A DNA stretch of 7,101 bases, taken from positions 1 through 7,101 of the forward strand of contig CAMLEO010000334.1 in NCBI GenBank assembly GCA_946478975.1. The letters are read 5' to 3'. Positions within the stretch are counted from its first letter, which is position 1. The number at the start of each line of letters is the position of its first letter. This document shows positions 1-6,148 of this stretch, piece by piece. The notes below the pieces were generated by a model that did no database searches, had not been told where the DNA came from, and was given only the letters and a program-made list of their open reading frames with translations. This DNA comes from an uncultured Steroidobacter sp. (GTDB lineage Bacteria; Pseudomonadota; Gammaproteobacteria; Steroidobacterales; Steroidobacteraceae). The position numbers and the translations under genes are program-made.

Positions 1-1
1 G

Positions 2-271
2 AAGGCGCCTTCAATACCAGTGGCATGGTCGCATCAGGACTCGTCGAAGGCGACTTCAACACCAGCGGCATCGTCGCTTCAGGACTCGGCTAAGGCGACT
101 TCAACACCAGCGGCATCGTCGCATCAGGACCCGGCGAAGGCGACCTCAACGCCAGCGGCATCGTCGCATCAGGACGCGGCAAAGGCGACCTCGACGCCAG
201 CGGCATCGTCACATCACGACGCGGCAAAGGCGACCTCGACACCGGCGGCATCGTCGCGTCAAGACGCCGTG
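2..271 (+). repeat. 45-bp in-frame tandem repeat, six copies (15-residue unit KATSTPAASSHQDAA)
   Basis: Six head-to-tail units begin at 2, 47, 92, 137, 182 and 227. They differ only by substitutions; no insertion or deletion breaks the 45-bp period. Copies 2-5 are nearly identical. Copy 1 (KAPSIPVAWSHQDSS) and copy 6 (KATSTPAASSRQDAV) are more diverged. Each protein unit has one Lys, one Asp and usually one or two His on an Ala/Ser/Thr/Pro background. After 271 the unit continues in degenerate form inside ubiA. The array touches the left edge, so its true copy number is unknown. Confidence 0.95.
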
Positions 272-1768
272 AAGACGTCGGCGCAGTTGGGAGTGCAAAC
301 ACAAACGTTGTCGCCTGGTGAAACGGCGAAGGCATCAGCATCGCCGGCGGCGGTGCAGACGCCGGTGGCTTCGTATCACGAGACTGCTTACGAAGGGGCG
401 AAGAAGGCAGCACCCGCTGCGGGGGCAGTATCGCCGCAGCCGCAGCGGGTTGAAGCAGCAAAGGTGCAAACGACGCCAGCGGCGCCGCAGACGGAAGGTG
501 TGAAAGCGACGGCGCCAGCGGCGCCACATACGGAAAGTGTGAAAGCGCCGCCTCCAGCGACGCCACCTCAAGCACCAGGGCAGGCGCCGGCGCACCAGGA
601 GCATGCGAGAACGTCAGCTGCGTCAGCGGCGGGAACGACGACGCCGCGTGTTGACGCGACGAAGGCACAGGCGACACCGGCAGCAGCGTCGCATCACGAA
701 GTTACGAAACAATCTGCTTCAGCCGCGGCAGCGAGCACGCCCCCGCCGCCGGAGCACATCAAAACAGTCACGATGGCCGCGGCCACACCGGCGGCTCCGC
801 CGGACATCGAAACAATTCGTCCAGCGACAACGCCGGTGCGCGACGGGCTGCGCAAGACAGGTCACAAGATCGGCTCAACAGCACTCTTCGCCGAAATCCT
901 GCCGGGGGCGGGCGGGAAGTTGCGGGCGTACGCGGCGCTGACGAGGCTCAACAAGCCGATCGGTATTTATCTACTGCTGTGGCCAGTGCTCTGGGCGCTG
1001 TGGCTGTCGTCGAACGGCCGTCCCGACCCGCACGTATTCATCGTGTTCGTGCTAGGCACGATCCTGACTCGCTCTGCCGGCTGCGCAATCAACGATTTCG
1101 CCGACCGCAACTTCGACGGCCACGTCAAGCGAACCAAGGATCGCCCGCTGGTCACGGGCGCAGTCGATCCCATCGAAGCGATCGCAATTTGCGGCGGCCT
1201 GGGCCTGGTGGCGCTGGGCCTGGCGCTCACATTGAATCAAATCACACAGATGCTGACCGTCATCGGCGGCGTACTGGTGCTCACGTATCCATTTTTCAAA
1301 CGTTTCTTCCCGCTGCCCCAGTTTTATCTCGGCGTGGCTTTCACCTGGTCGGTGCCGATGGCATTCGCCGCGCAGAGCGGCACGTATCCGCCGCGAATGG
1401 CATGGGTGATGTTCATGGCGGGCCTGCTGTGGACGATGGCGTACGACACCATGTATGCCATGGTGGATCGAGAGGACGACAAGAAACTCGGCATTCGCTC
1501 CAGCGCCATTCTGTTCGGCGATGCGGATCGTTTCATCATCGGCATCATGCAGCTGATGACGCTGCTGGCGATGTGGCTGATCGGCAAAGAGATGGAGCTG
1601 GGATTGTGGTACGGGCTGGGCATCGCGACGGCGGCGTTGTTTGCTTTGTATCAGCAGCTGCTGATTCGCCAGCGCAAACCGGAGGATTGTTTCCGAGCGT
1701 TCCTCAATAACAATTACTTTGGCATGTCGATCTTCATCGGCATCGCGCTGGAATACACCTTCAAATAG
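2..1768 (+). CDS. ubiA: 4-hydroxybenzoate polyprenyltransferase (UbiA) with a long repetitive N-terminal extension; 5' end outside the window
   Basis: UbiA is an integral inner-membrane enzyme that joins a polyprenyl chain to 4-hydroxybenzoate, the first membrane step of ubiquinone synthesis. The catalytic domain covers about 910-1768 (some 285 residues, close to the usual 290). It shows both Mg-diphosphate motifs: NDFADRNFD at 1091-1117, followed by GHVKRTKDRP, and YDTMYAMVDREDD at 1442-1480. Several hydrophobic helices surround them. Before the domain lie about 300 residues of Ala/Pro/Thr/Ser/Lys-rich, probably disordered sequence built from a 15-residue repeat. A GTG at 20 could start the frame, but codons from position 2 upstream of it already encode a repeat copy (KAPSIPVAWSHQD), so the gene very probably begins left of the window. 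Internal in-frame alternatives are ATG 773, GTG 836 and TTG 920; none has a convincing ribosome site except a purine-rich stretch before TTG 920. The enzyme identity is firm. Whether the tail is translated with it is inferred from the unbroken frame and the continuing repeat pattern. Confidence 0.93.
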   Translation, partial: KAPSIPVAWSHQDSSKATSTPAASSLQDSAKATSTPAASSHQDPAKATSTPAASSHQDAAKATSTPAASSHHDAAKATSTPAASSRQDAVKTSAQLGVQTQTLSPGETAKASASPAAVQTPVASYHETAYEGAKKAAPAAGAVSPQPQRVEAAKVQTTPAAPQTEGVKATAPAAPHTESVKAPPPATPPQAPGQAPAHQEHARTSAASAAGTTTPRVDATKAQATPAAASHHEVTKQSASAAAASTPPPPEHIKTVTMAAATPAAPPDIETIRPATTPVRDGLRKTGHKIGSTALFAEILPGAGGKLRAYAALTRLNKPIGIYLLLWPVLWALWLSSNGRPDPHVFIVFVLGTILTRSAGCAINDFADRNFDGHVKRTKDRPLVTGAVDPIEAIAICGGLGLVALGLALTLNQITQMLTVIGGVLVLTYPFFKRFFPLPQFYLGVAFTWSVPMAFAAQSGTYPPRMAWVMFMAGLLWTMAYDTMYAMVDREDDKKLGIRSSAILFGDADRFIIGIMQLMTLLAMWLIGKEMELGLWYGLGIATAALFALYQQLLIRQRKPEDCFRAFLNNNYFGMSIFIGIALEYTFK

Positions 1769-1778
1769 TTGTTTTCGA

Positions 1779-2507
1779 CTAAGCGCGGGCCGCGGCCCAA
1801 ACTTCGATCCACTCCGCGCCGGCACTTCTGAGCAGCTTCGCCACTTCGTTCACAGTGCTGCCAGTCGTCACAACATCATCAATGATGGCGACGTGACGCG
1901 CCGGCAGCGGCGTGAGCAGCGCGAACGCATCGCGCGTGTTCTTGAGCCGTTCCTTACGATCCAACCCCGCTTGCTCGCGCGTATCGCGCCGTCGTTCGAC
2001 CAGGTCGCCGCACAGACGCAGCCCGAGTGACTTGCACAGCGGCCGCGCCAACTCACGCGCTTGATTGAACCCTCGCTCGCGATAACGAGCCGTCGCGAGC
2101 GGTACCGGGATCACCAACTCCGGGCGAGTGTCACGACGAGAGACATGCCGCGAGAGCAGTTGCCCGAGGATGCGGCCGTAGTACAGCTGCCGGTTGTACT
2201 TCAGCCCCTGAACCATCCGATCCACCGGAAACGCATACCGAAAAGGCGCGACGCAGGCGTCAAAAGCGGGCGGGTGCTGCAAACATGCGCCACACAGCGC
2301 CGGTCGTGCGATTTCGCGAGGCAGCGGCTCGGCACAGTGCTCGCAGCCGTGATCGTTGAGCGGCAAGTCGCCGTCGCAACCGGCGCATAAGTCCAGGCCG
2401 GGCTGGCCGACCTGCCCGCAGAGCGCGCAATGTGACGGCCAAAGGGCCTGCAGCACTTGCTGAACGCGAGTCGCAAATCCGCGTCGTACGTCGACTCCAA
2501 TATCCAT
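1779..2507 (-). CDS. comF: ComF/GntX family phosphoribosyltransferase-like protein with a double CxxC zinc ribbon
   Basis: This is a 242-residue protein of the ComF family (usually about 220-245 residues). Such proteins are linked to DNA uptake in competent bacteria and are called GntX in enterics; their biochemical reaction is not settled. Four CxxC pairs near the N-terminus (C27/C30, C41/C44, C55/C58, C72/C75) should bind zinc. The C-terminal half is a type I phosphoribosyltransferase fold with conserved VIPVPL and RGFNQA segments and the PRPP loop VAIIDDVVTTGST at about residues 206-218. I chose the ATG at 2507-2505 because it gives the family length. The frame stays open to 2726, but that extension lies opposite bioB, looks like its shadow, and crosses the bioB promoter. 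The ribosome site is weak (GAAGG, 13 nt upstream). It converges on ubiA with 10 bp between stop codons and diverges from bioB. A ComF gene beside bio genes is a common arrangement; E. coli gntX lies next to bioH. Confidence 0.9.
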   Translation of the reverse strand: MDIGVDVRRGFATRVQQVLQALWPSHCALCGQVGQPGLDLCAGCDGDLPLNDHGCEHCAEPLPREIARPALCGACLQHPPAFDACVAPFRYAFPVDRMVQGLKYNRQLYYGRILGQLLSRHVSRRDTRPELVIPVPLATARYRERGFNQARELARPLCKSLGLRLCGDLVERRRDTREQAGLDRKERLKNTRDAFALLTPLPARHVAIIDDVVTTGSTVNEVAKLLRSAGAEWIEVWAAARA

Positions 2508-2513
2508 GCTCGG

Positions 2514-2543
2514 TTGACAGCCTTCGGGTGGCCCACGAATACT
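2514..2543 (+). promoter_or_regulatory. Probable sigma70-type promoter for bioB-bioC
   Basis: A perfect -35 hexamer TTGACA (2514-2519) is followed by an 18-bp spacer and a -10-like AATACT (2538-2543, 4 of 6 matches). Transcription would begin near 2550, leaving a leader of roughly 40-45 nt before the favoured bioB start. The -35 box lies only 6 bp outside the comF start codon, so polymerase bound here could interfere with comF initiation. A short inverted repeat, ATCCC-AAAC-GGGAT (2551-2564), sits at the predicted start of transcription and could be an operator or a small leader hairpin. This is prediction from sequence only. Confidence 0.5.
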
Positions 2544-2595
2544 CGCGCAGATCCCAAACGGGATGGATCGAATTAATGAGGGATTCGTGGTGGAA

Positions 2596-3678
2596 ATGAG
2601 CCGTTCCGACGCTGGCCGCAGCAGTACGCTGGTTAATCCGCTGGTGGAAAAATTGGGCGCCGTGCGCACGGACTGGACGCTGGACGAAGTGCGCGAGCTG
2701 TTCGCGCTGCCGTTCTCGGATCTCATGTATCACGCGCAGCGGGTGCACCGGCTGTACTTCGAGCCCAACCAGGTGCAGATCAGCACGCTGCTGTCGATCA
2801 AGACCGGCGCCTGTCCGGAAGACTGCTCGTACTGCTCGCAGAGCATTCGCTTCGAAACCGGCTTGAAGTCCGAGCCGCTGATGGACCTGACGGAAGTGAT
2901 GGACAAGGCGCGTGCCGCGAAGGCGAATGGCGCAACTCGCTTCTGCATGGGCGCCGCGTATCGCAGCCCGAAGCCGAAACAGCTGGCACAGATCGCGGAG
3001 ATGATCAAAGGCGTGCGCGCAATGGGCATGGAAACCTGCGTGACGCTCGGCATGCTGACGCCGGAACAGGCGCATCAGCTCAAGGACGCGGGGCTGGATT
3101 ACTACAATCACAACCTCGACACGTCCGAAGAGCACTACAAGAAAGTCATCACCACACGCACGTACCAGGATCGTCTCGACACGCTGGAAGCCGTGCGGAA
3201 TGCCGGCATCAATGTTTGCTGTGGCGGCATCCTCGGCTTGGGCGAGAAGGAAACGGATCGCATGCAGCTGTTACATACATTGTCGACGCTGCCGGCGCAT
3301 CCGGACAGCGTGCCGATCAATCAGCTGATGCAGGTGCCGGGCACGCCGCTGTACGGCGCGGAAAAGCCGGATCCGTTCGATTTCGTGCGAGTGATCGCGG
3401 TCGCGCGGCTGCTGATGCCGAAGGCGCATGTGCGGTTGTCGGCTGGACGCTCGGGCATGAGCGAGGAGACGCAGGCCCTGTGTTTCCTGGCCGGCGCGAA
3501 TTCGATCTTCTACGGCGACAAGCTGCTGACCACGGAAAACCCCGAAGAAGATCAGGATCGCAAGTTGTTCGCGAAGCTGGGCATCGTGGCGGAGCCAGTC
3601 GCGGAGCGCGCACCGGCGGCGTGTGGGCGGCCGGAAGTCGGCGCTCACACGAATCATTTATCCTCCGTGGATGCCTGA
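2596..3678 (+). CDS. bioB: Biotin synthase (radical SAM)
   Basis: BioB inserts sulfur into dethiobiotin, the last step of biotin synthesis. From ATG 2596 the protein is 360 residues (E. coli 346). The radical-SAM cluster motif is CPEDCSYC (C73, C77, C80). The ligands of the second, sulfur-donating [2Fe-2S] cluster are all present: C117 (RFCMGAA), C148 (ETCVTLG), C208 (NVCCGG) and R280 (VRLSAGR), at a constant offset of 20 from E. coli numbering. Other conserved blocks are [21 protein letters not shown] and GANSIFYG. Start choice: ATG 2563 is also in frame, but it would leave only about 13 nt after the predicted transcription start and has no ribosome site. The sequence TGAGGGA at 2577-2583 lies 6 nt before an in-frame GTG (2590) and 12 nt before ATG 2596, so either of these is more likely. 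The last 8 bp overlap bioC, implying co-transcription and coupled translation. The C-terminal tail after the conserved [11 protein letters not shown] block is variable, as is usual. Confidence 0.96.
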   Translation: MSRSDAGRSSTLVNPLVEKLGAVRTDWTLDEVRELFALPFSDLMYHAQRVHRLYFEPNQVQISTLLSIKTGACPEDCSYCSQSIRFETGLKSEPLMDLTEVMDKARAAKANGATRFCMGAAYRSPKPKQLAQIAEMIKGVRAMGMETCVTLGMLTPEQAHQLKDAGLDYYNHNLDTSEEHYKKVITTRTYQDRLDTLEAVRNAGINVCCGGILGLGEKETDRMQLLHTLSTLPAHPDSVPINQLMQVPGTPLYGAEKPDPFDFVRVIAVARLLMPKAHVRLSAGRSGMSEETQALCFLAGANSIFYGDKLLTTENPEEDQDRKLFAKLGIVAEPVAERAPAACGRPEVGAHTNHLSSVDA

Positions 3679-4534
3679 TGAGTTCCACCTAGATCCCGCA
3701 CAGGTCCGCCGCTCCTTCGACAAGGCCGCGCGGACCTACGACGACGCGGCGGCAGTTGCGACGGAAATTCGCAATCGCCTGCTCGAACGTCTCGACATCG
3801 TTCGGCTGCAGCCGAAAGCCATTCTCGACCTGGGCGCGGGCACCGGGCACTCCAGTAAAGAGTTGAGGCATCGCTATCGGGGCGCCGAAGTGATCGCGCT
3901 CGATCTGTCTCCGAAGATGCTGGCGCAAGCGGAACGCCGACAAACCTGGCTCCGACGCTTCGATCCGGTGATCGCCGATGCGCATCGGCTGCCGGTGAAG
4001 GATGCGAGCGTCGAGCTGGTCTTCAGCAACCTGATGCTGGAGTGGTGTCACGACCCGGATGCCGTGTTCCAGGAGATCCGGCGGGTGCTGAAGCCGGGCG
4101 GACTGCTGACCTTCACCACCTTGGGCCCCGACACTTTGCGCGAATTGCGCGAAGGCTGGCGCAAAATCGACCCGTACACGCGCGTTCACCGGTTTATCGA
4201 TATGCACGACATCGGGGATGCCCTGATGCGTGCAGGCCTGGCGGAGCCGGTAATGGATACCGAGAGGCTGACCGTAACTTATCCCGATCTCGACGCGTTG
4301 ATGAAAGAGCTGACGGCGAGCGGATCGAGCAATGTGGCGCAGGGCCGGCCGCGCGGACTGACCACCAAAGCTCGCCTGCAGGCCCTCAGAACGGCCGTCC
4401 GGAAGGAGCCATCAGCGGGCGCACTACCGGTCAGCGTGGAAGTGGTCTACGGTCATGCCTGGGCGGGCGAACTGCGCCGTCCGCAGCGGGCCGGCGGGGA
4501 GATCCGGATCCCGGTGAGCTCGTTGAAGCGTTAG
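3671..4534 (+). CDS. bioC: Malonyl-ACP O-methyltransferase
   Basis: BioC methylates the free carboxyl of malonyl-ACP with S-adenosylmethionine, disguising it so that fatty-acid synthesis can build the pimeloyl precursor of biotin. The product is 287 residues, longer than E. coli BioC (251). The class I methyltransferase core shows motif I LDLGAGTG (D53 to G59), the acidic residue after strand 2 in ALDLS (D78), and SNLMLEWC, followed by [23 protein letters not shown]. The N-terminal [16 protein letters not shown] and the C-terminal [13 protein letters not shown] and [12 protein letters not shown] segments are BioC-specific and argue against a generic ubiquinone-type methyltransferase. ATG 3671 is chosen because conserved sequence starts soon after it; an upstream GTG (3623) is in frame but lies within bioB. 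It overlaps the bioB stop in ATGCCTGA and has no clear ribosome site of its own, so translation is probably coupled to bioB. The usual partners bioF, bioH and bioD are absent here. Confidence 0.93.
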   Translation: MPDEFHLDPAQVRRSFDKAARTYDDAAAVATEIRNRLLERLDIVRLQPKAILDLGAGTGHSSKELRHRYRGAEVIALDLSPKMLAQAERRQTWLRRFDPVIADAHRLPVKDASVELVFSNLMLEWCHDPDAVFQEIRRVLKPGGLLTFTTLGPDTLRELREGWRKIDPYTRVHRFIDMHDIGDALMRAGLAEPVMDTERLTVTYPDLDALMKELTASGSSNVAQGRPRGLTTKARLQALRTAVRKEPSAGALPVSVEVVYGHAWAGELRRPQRAGGEIRIPVSSLKR

Positions 4535-4600
4535 GGTTTTCTGTATTGGAGTTCTGAATCAGCTGGCCAAGTAATCTTCAAGATAAGAAATTACTAAACG
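4535..4600 (+). promoter_or_regulatory. AT-rich intergenic region, candidate promoter for the DUF2244-coxB-coxA set
   Basis: These 66 bp are only about 36% GC (24 of 66), in sharp contrast to the surrounding genes. A weak promoter can be drawn as TTGGAG (4546-4551), an 18-bp spacer and AGTAAT (4570-4575), and the stretch 4571-4594 is partly self-complementary (GTAAT and ATTAC at its ends). No strong ribosome site precedes ATG 4601; the best is the purine-rich AAGATAAGAA. No U-run terminator for bioC is visible. The base composition is the main reason for suspecting regulation. Confidence 0.3.
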
Positions 4601-5122
4601 ATGAATGCTCGGGTCGAACTGCCGCCGCCGCGCCCGACCGCCGGGTCCGCCCCGACCGAGCGGGTGCTGGAGCTGACGCCCCGCTGCTCGCTGACGCCCA
4701 AAACCGCGCGCATATTTATTGGCCTGGTGGCGGCGCCGACGTTCGCAATTGCCTTCCTGTTTACCTCCCAGGGATTCTGGCCGGTGCTGCCTTTTGCCGG
4801 CCTCGAAATCGGGCTGCTGGCCTGGGCAGTCCGCGCCTCCATGCGCTCGGGCCTGGAGCGGGAAACCATTACGGTGACCCAGGATTCGGTGATCGTCAGA
4901 CATTGGGATCGCCGCGGGGTGCAGTCAGCGGTATTTCCTCGACATTGGTCGAGGGTTACACTCCACGCCCCGCTGGCGGCGCTGCACCCACATCGACTCG
5001 TGTTGGAGTCGCACGGGCGCGCCTGCGAAGTGGGCAGGTTTCTCACAGAGGACGAGCGCCGGAGTCTGGCGGTTCGTCTCCAGCAACTGGTGGGGAATAT
5101 GAACGAAACGCCCGCGCTTTAG
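4601..5122 (+). CDS. DUF2244 family membrane protein beside cytochrome oxidase genes
   Basis: This 173-residue protein matches my memory of the DUF2244 family: a proline-rich start, the pattern LELTPRCSLTP (residues 23-33), two adjacent membrane helices at about 38-56 and 61-78 joined by GFWPVLPFAGLE, and then a cytosol-exposed beta-rich half. Conserved features of that half are ERETITVT-like and VFPRHWSRVTL segments, RLVLESHGR and VGRFLTEDERRSLAVRL. The biochemical role of the family is not known. Such genes often lie next to cox genes in proteobacteria, which hints at a part in oxidase assembly or maturation, but that is guilt by association. It is separated from bioC by 66 AT-rich bp and from coxB by 135 bp, so it may have its own promoter or lead the cox transcript. 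Confidence 0.82.
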   Translation: MNARVELPPPRPTAGSAPTERVLELTPRCSLTPKTARIFIGLVAAPTFAIAFLFTSQGFWPVLPFAGLEIGLLAWAVRASMRSGLERETITVTQDSVIVRHWDRRGVQSAVFPRHWSRVTLHAPLAALHPHRLVLESHGRACEVGRFLTEDERRSLAVRLQQLVGNMNETPAL

Positions 5123-5257
5123 GAACCAAGGCGCGGCGTAGAACTGCGGGCGCGCGTGATGCTGGCGCCTGCCACGCATTGATTCGCGTCGAGCTCATGT
5201 GGCTGTCGCATGGCGCGTGCGCGGATAAGAACGAAGCACTTGGGAGCATTAGGGCCA
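5123..5257 (+). other. 135-bp gap between the DUF2244 gene and coxB
   Basis: No convincing gene, terminator or promoter is visible. A TTGATT (5179-5184) resembles a -35 box but has no matching -10 at 16-19 bp. The region is GC-rich up to about 5220 and less so just before coxB. Purine-rich GGGAG (5242-5246) and AGGG (5251-5254) precede the coxB ATG. An ATG at 5210 is in frame with coxB but would add 16 Arg-rich residues ahead of a normal signal peptide, so it was not used. Confidence 0.4.
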
Positions 5258-6142
5258 ATGAAGATCCTGAAACACGCTGCCGCCGGTCTCTTAGCGGGGG
5301 CTGCGTTCCTGCCCACCGGCGCGGCGCTGGCGGCATGGGAAGTGAACCTGCCGGTCGGCGTGACCGAGCTGAGCCGCGAAATCCATGGCCTGCACATGCT
5401 GATCTTCTGGATCTGCGTGATCATCGCCGCCGCCGTGTTCGGCATGATGATTTATTCCATCGTCAAATTCCGTCACTCGCAGGGCGCGGTGCCGGCGACC
5501 TTCGATCACAGCACCAAGGCGGAAATCGTCTGGACTGCGATCCCGGTGCTGATCCTGGTCGGCATGGCGATCCCGGCCGCGGCCACGCTGGTGAAGATCG
5601 AAGACACCCGCGGCTCGGAGCTGACCATCAAGGTCACGGGCTACCAGTGGAAGTGGCACTACGAGTATCTCGGCCAGGGCGTGAACTTCTTCTCGACCCT
5701 CTCGCGTACCAGCGATGCGGCCCGCCAGCTCAACTCGGGCATCGACCCGTACTCCGTCAAGAACTACCTGCTCGATGTGGACAACCCGCTGGTGGTCCCG
5801 GCCGGCGTGAAAGTTCGCGTGCTGCTCACCGCGCAGGACGTGATTCATGCCTGGTGGGTGCCGGCATTCGGCATGAAGAAGGACGCGATCCCGGGCTTCG
5901 TGAATGAATTGTGGTTCCGCGCCGATCAGCCCGGCTTCTACCGCGGCCAGTGCGCCGAACTGTGCGGCCGCGACCACGGCTTCATGCCGGTGGTCGTCGA
6001 AGTGAAGACGAAAGAGCAGTACGACAGCTGGCTCGCCGCCCGCAAGGCCGGCCCACAAGCCAACCCGCCGTCGCCGGCTCCGGCCCCGTCTGCGGATCAG
6101 GTTGAGAATGCGGCGCCGGTCACGGCTGCCGTTGCGGAGTAA
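5258..6142 (+). CDS. coxB: Cytochrome c oxidase subunit II (CuA subunit)
   Basis: Subunit II takes electrons from cytochrome c through its binuclear CuA centre on the periplasmic side and passes them to subunit I. The 294-residue product has a signal peptide (residues 1-25, Ala-rich, ending ALA before AWEVNLP), two membrane helices (about 45-68 and 90-110) and a cupredoxin domain. The aromatic electron-entry segment GYQWKWHYEY is present. The CuA ligands are complete: H197 in DVIHAWWVP and the motif CAELCGRDHGFM, giving C232, E234, C236, H240 and M243. No fused cytochrome c domain follows, so this is an aa3-type rather than a caa3-type subunit; instead the last 35 or so residues are Pro/Ala-rich. 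ATG 5258 is chosen because it begins the signal peptide directly. coxA follows after 6 nt, certainly in the same transcript. Confidence 0.97.
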   Translation: MKILKHAAAGLLAGAAFLPTGAALAAWEVNLPVGVTELSREIHGLHMLIFWICVIIAAAVFGMMIYSIVKFRHSQGAVPATFDHSTKAEIVWTAIPVLILVGMAIPAAATLVKIEDTRGSELTIKVTGYQWKWHYEYLGQGVNFFSTLSRTSDAARQLNSGIDPYSVKNYLLDVDNPLVVPAGVKVRVLLTAQDVIHAWWVPAFGMKKDAIPGFVNELWFRADQPGFYRGQCAELCGRDHGFMPVVVEVKTKEQYDSWLAARKAGPQANPPSPAPAPSADQVENAAPVTAAVAE

Positions 6143-6148
6143 TAGTCC

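Noticed and set aside
2..271. Tandem repeat considered as a CRISPR array
   Set aside because: Units are contiguous with no unique spacers, lie in a coding frame and vary by substitutions only, so this is a protein-coding minisatellite.
90..677. Minus-strand frame opposite the ubiA repeat region (195 codons)
   Set aside because: It inherits the repeat because the 45-bp period is divisible by three. The forward frame continues into a conserved enzyme, whereas this one leads nowhere.
1787..1798. Perfect palindrome GGGCCGCGGCCC near the ubiA/comF convergent junction, considered as a terminator
   Set aside because: The stem would need a loop of very few bases, it lies within comF coding sequence (its Ala/Arg C-terminus), and no T-run follows on either strand.
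2512..2520. GGTTGACAG as half of a BirA-type biotin operator
   Set aside because: It resembles the half-site, but no inverted partner (TTGTAAACC-like) lies about 15 bp away. The match is explained by the -35 box.
2508..2726. N-terminal extension of ComF by 73 residues
   Set aside because: The added segment is Ser/Arg-rich, lies opposite bioB and its promoter, and would exceed the family length. ATG 2507 gives the expected size.
4561..4580. Possible sigma54 promoter in the gap before the DUF2244 gene
   Set aside because: A TGGCC is present, but the required GC element at the correct spacing is missing.
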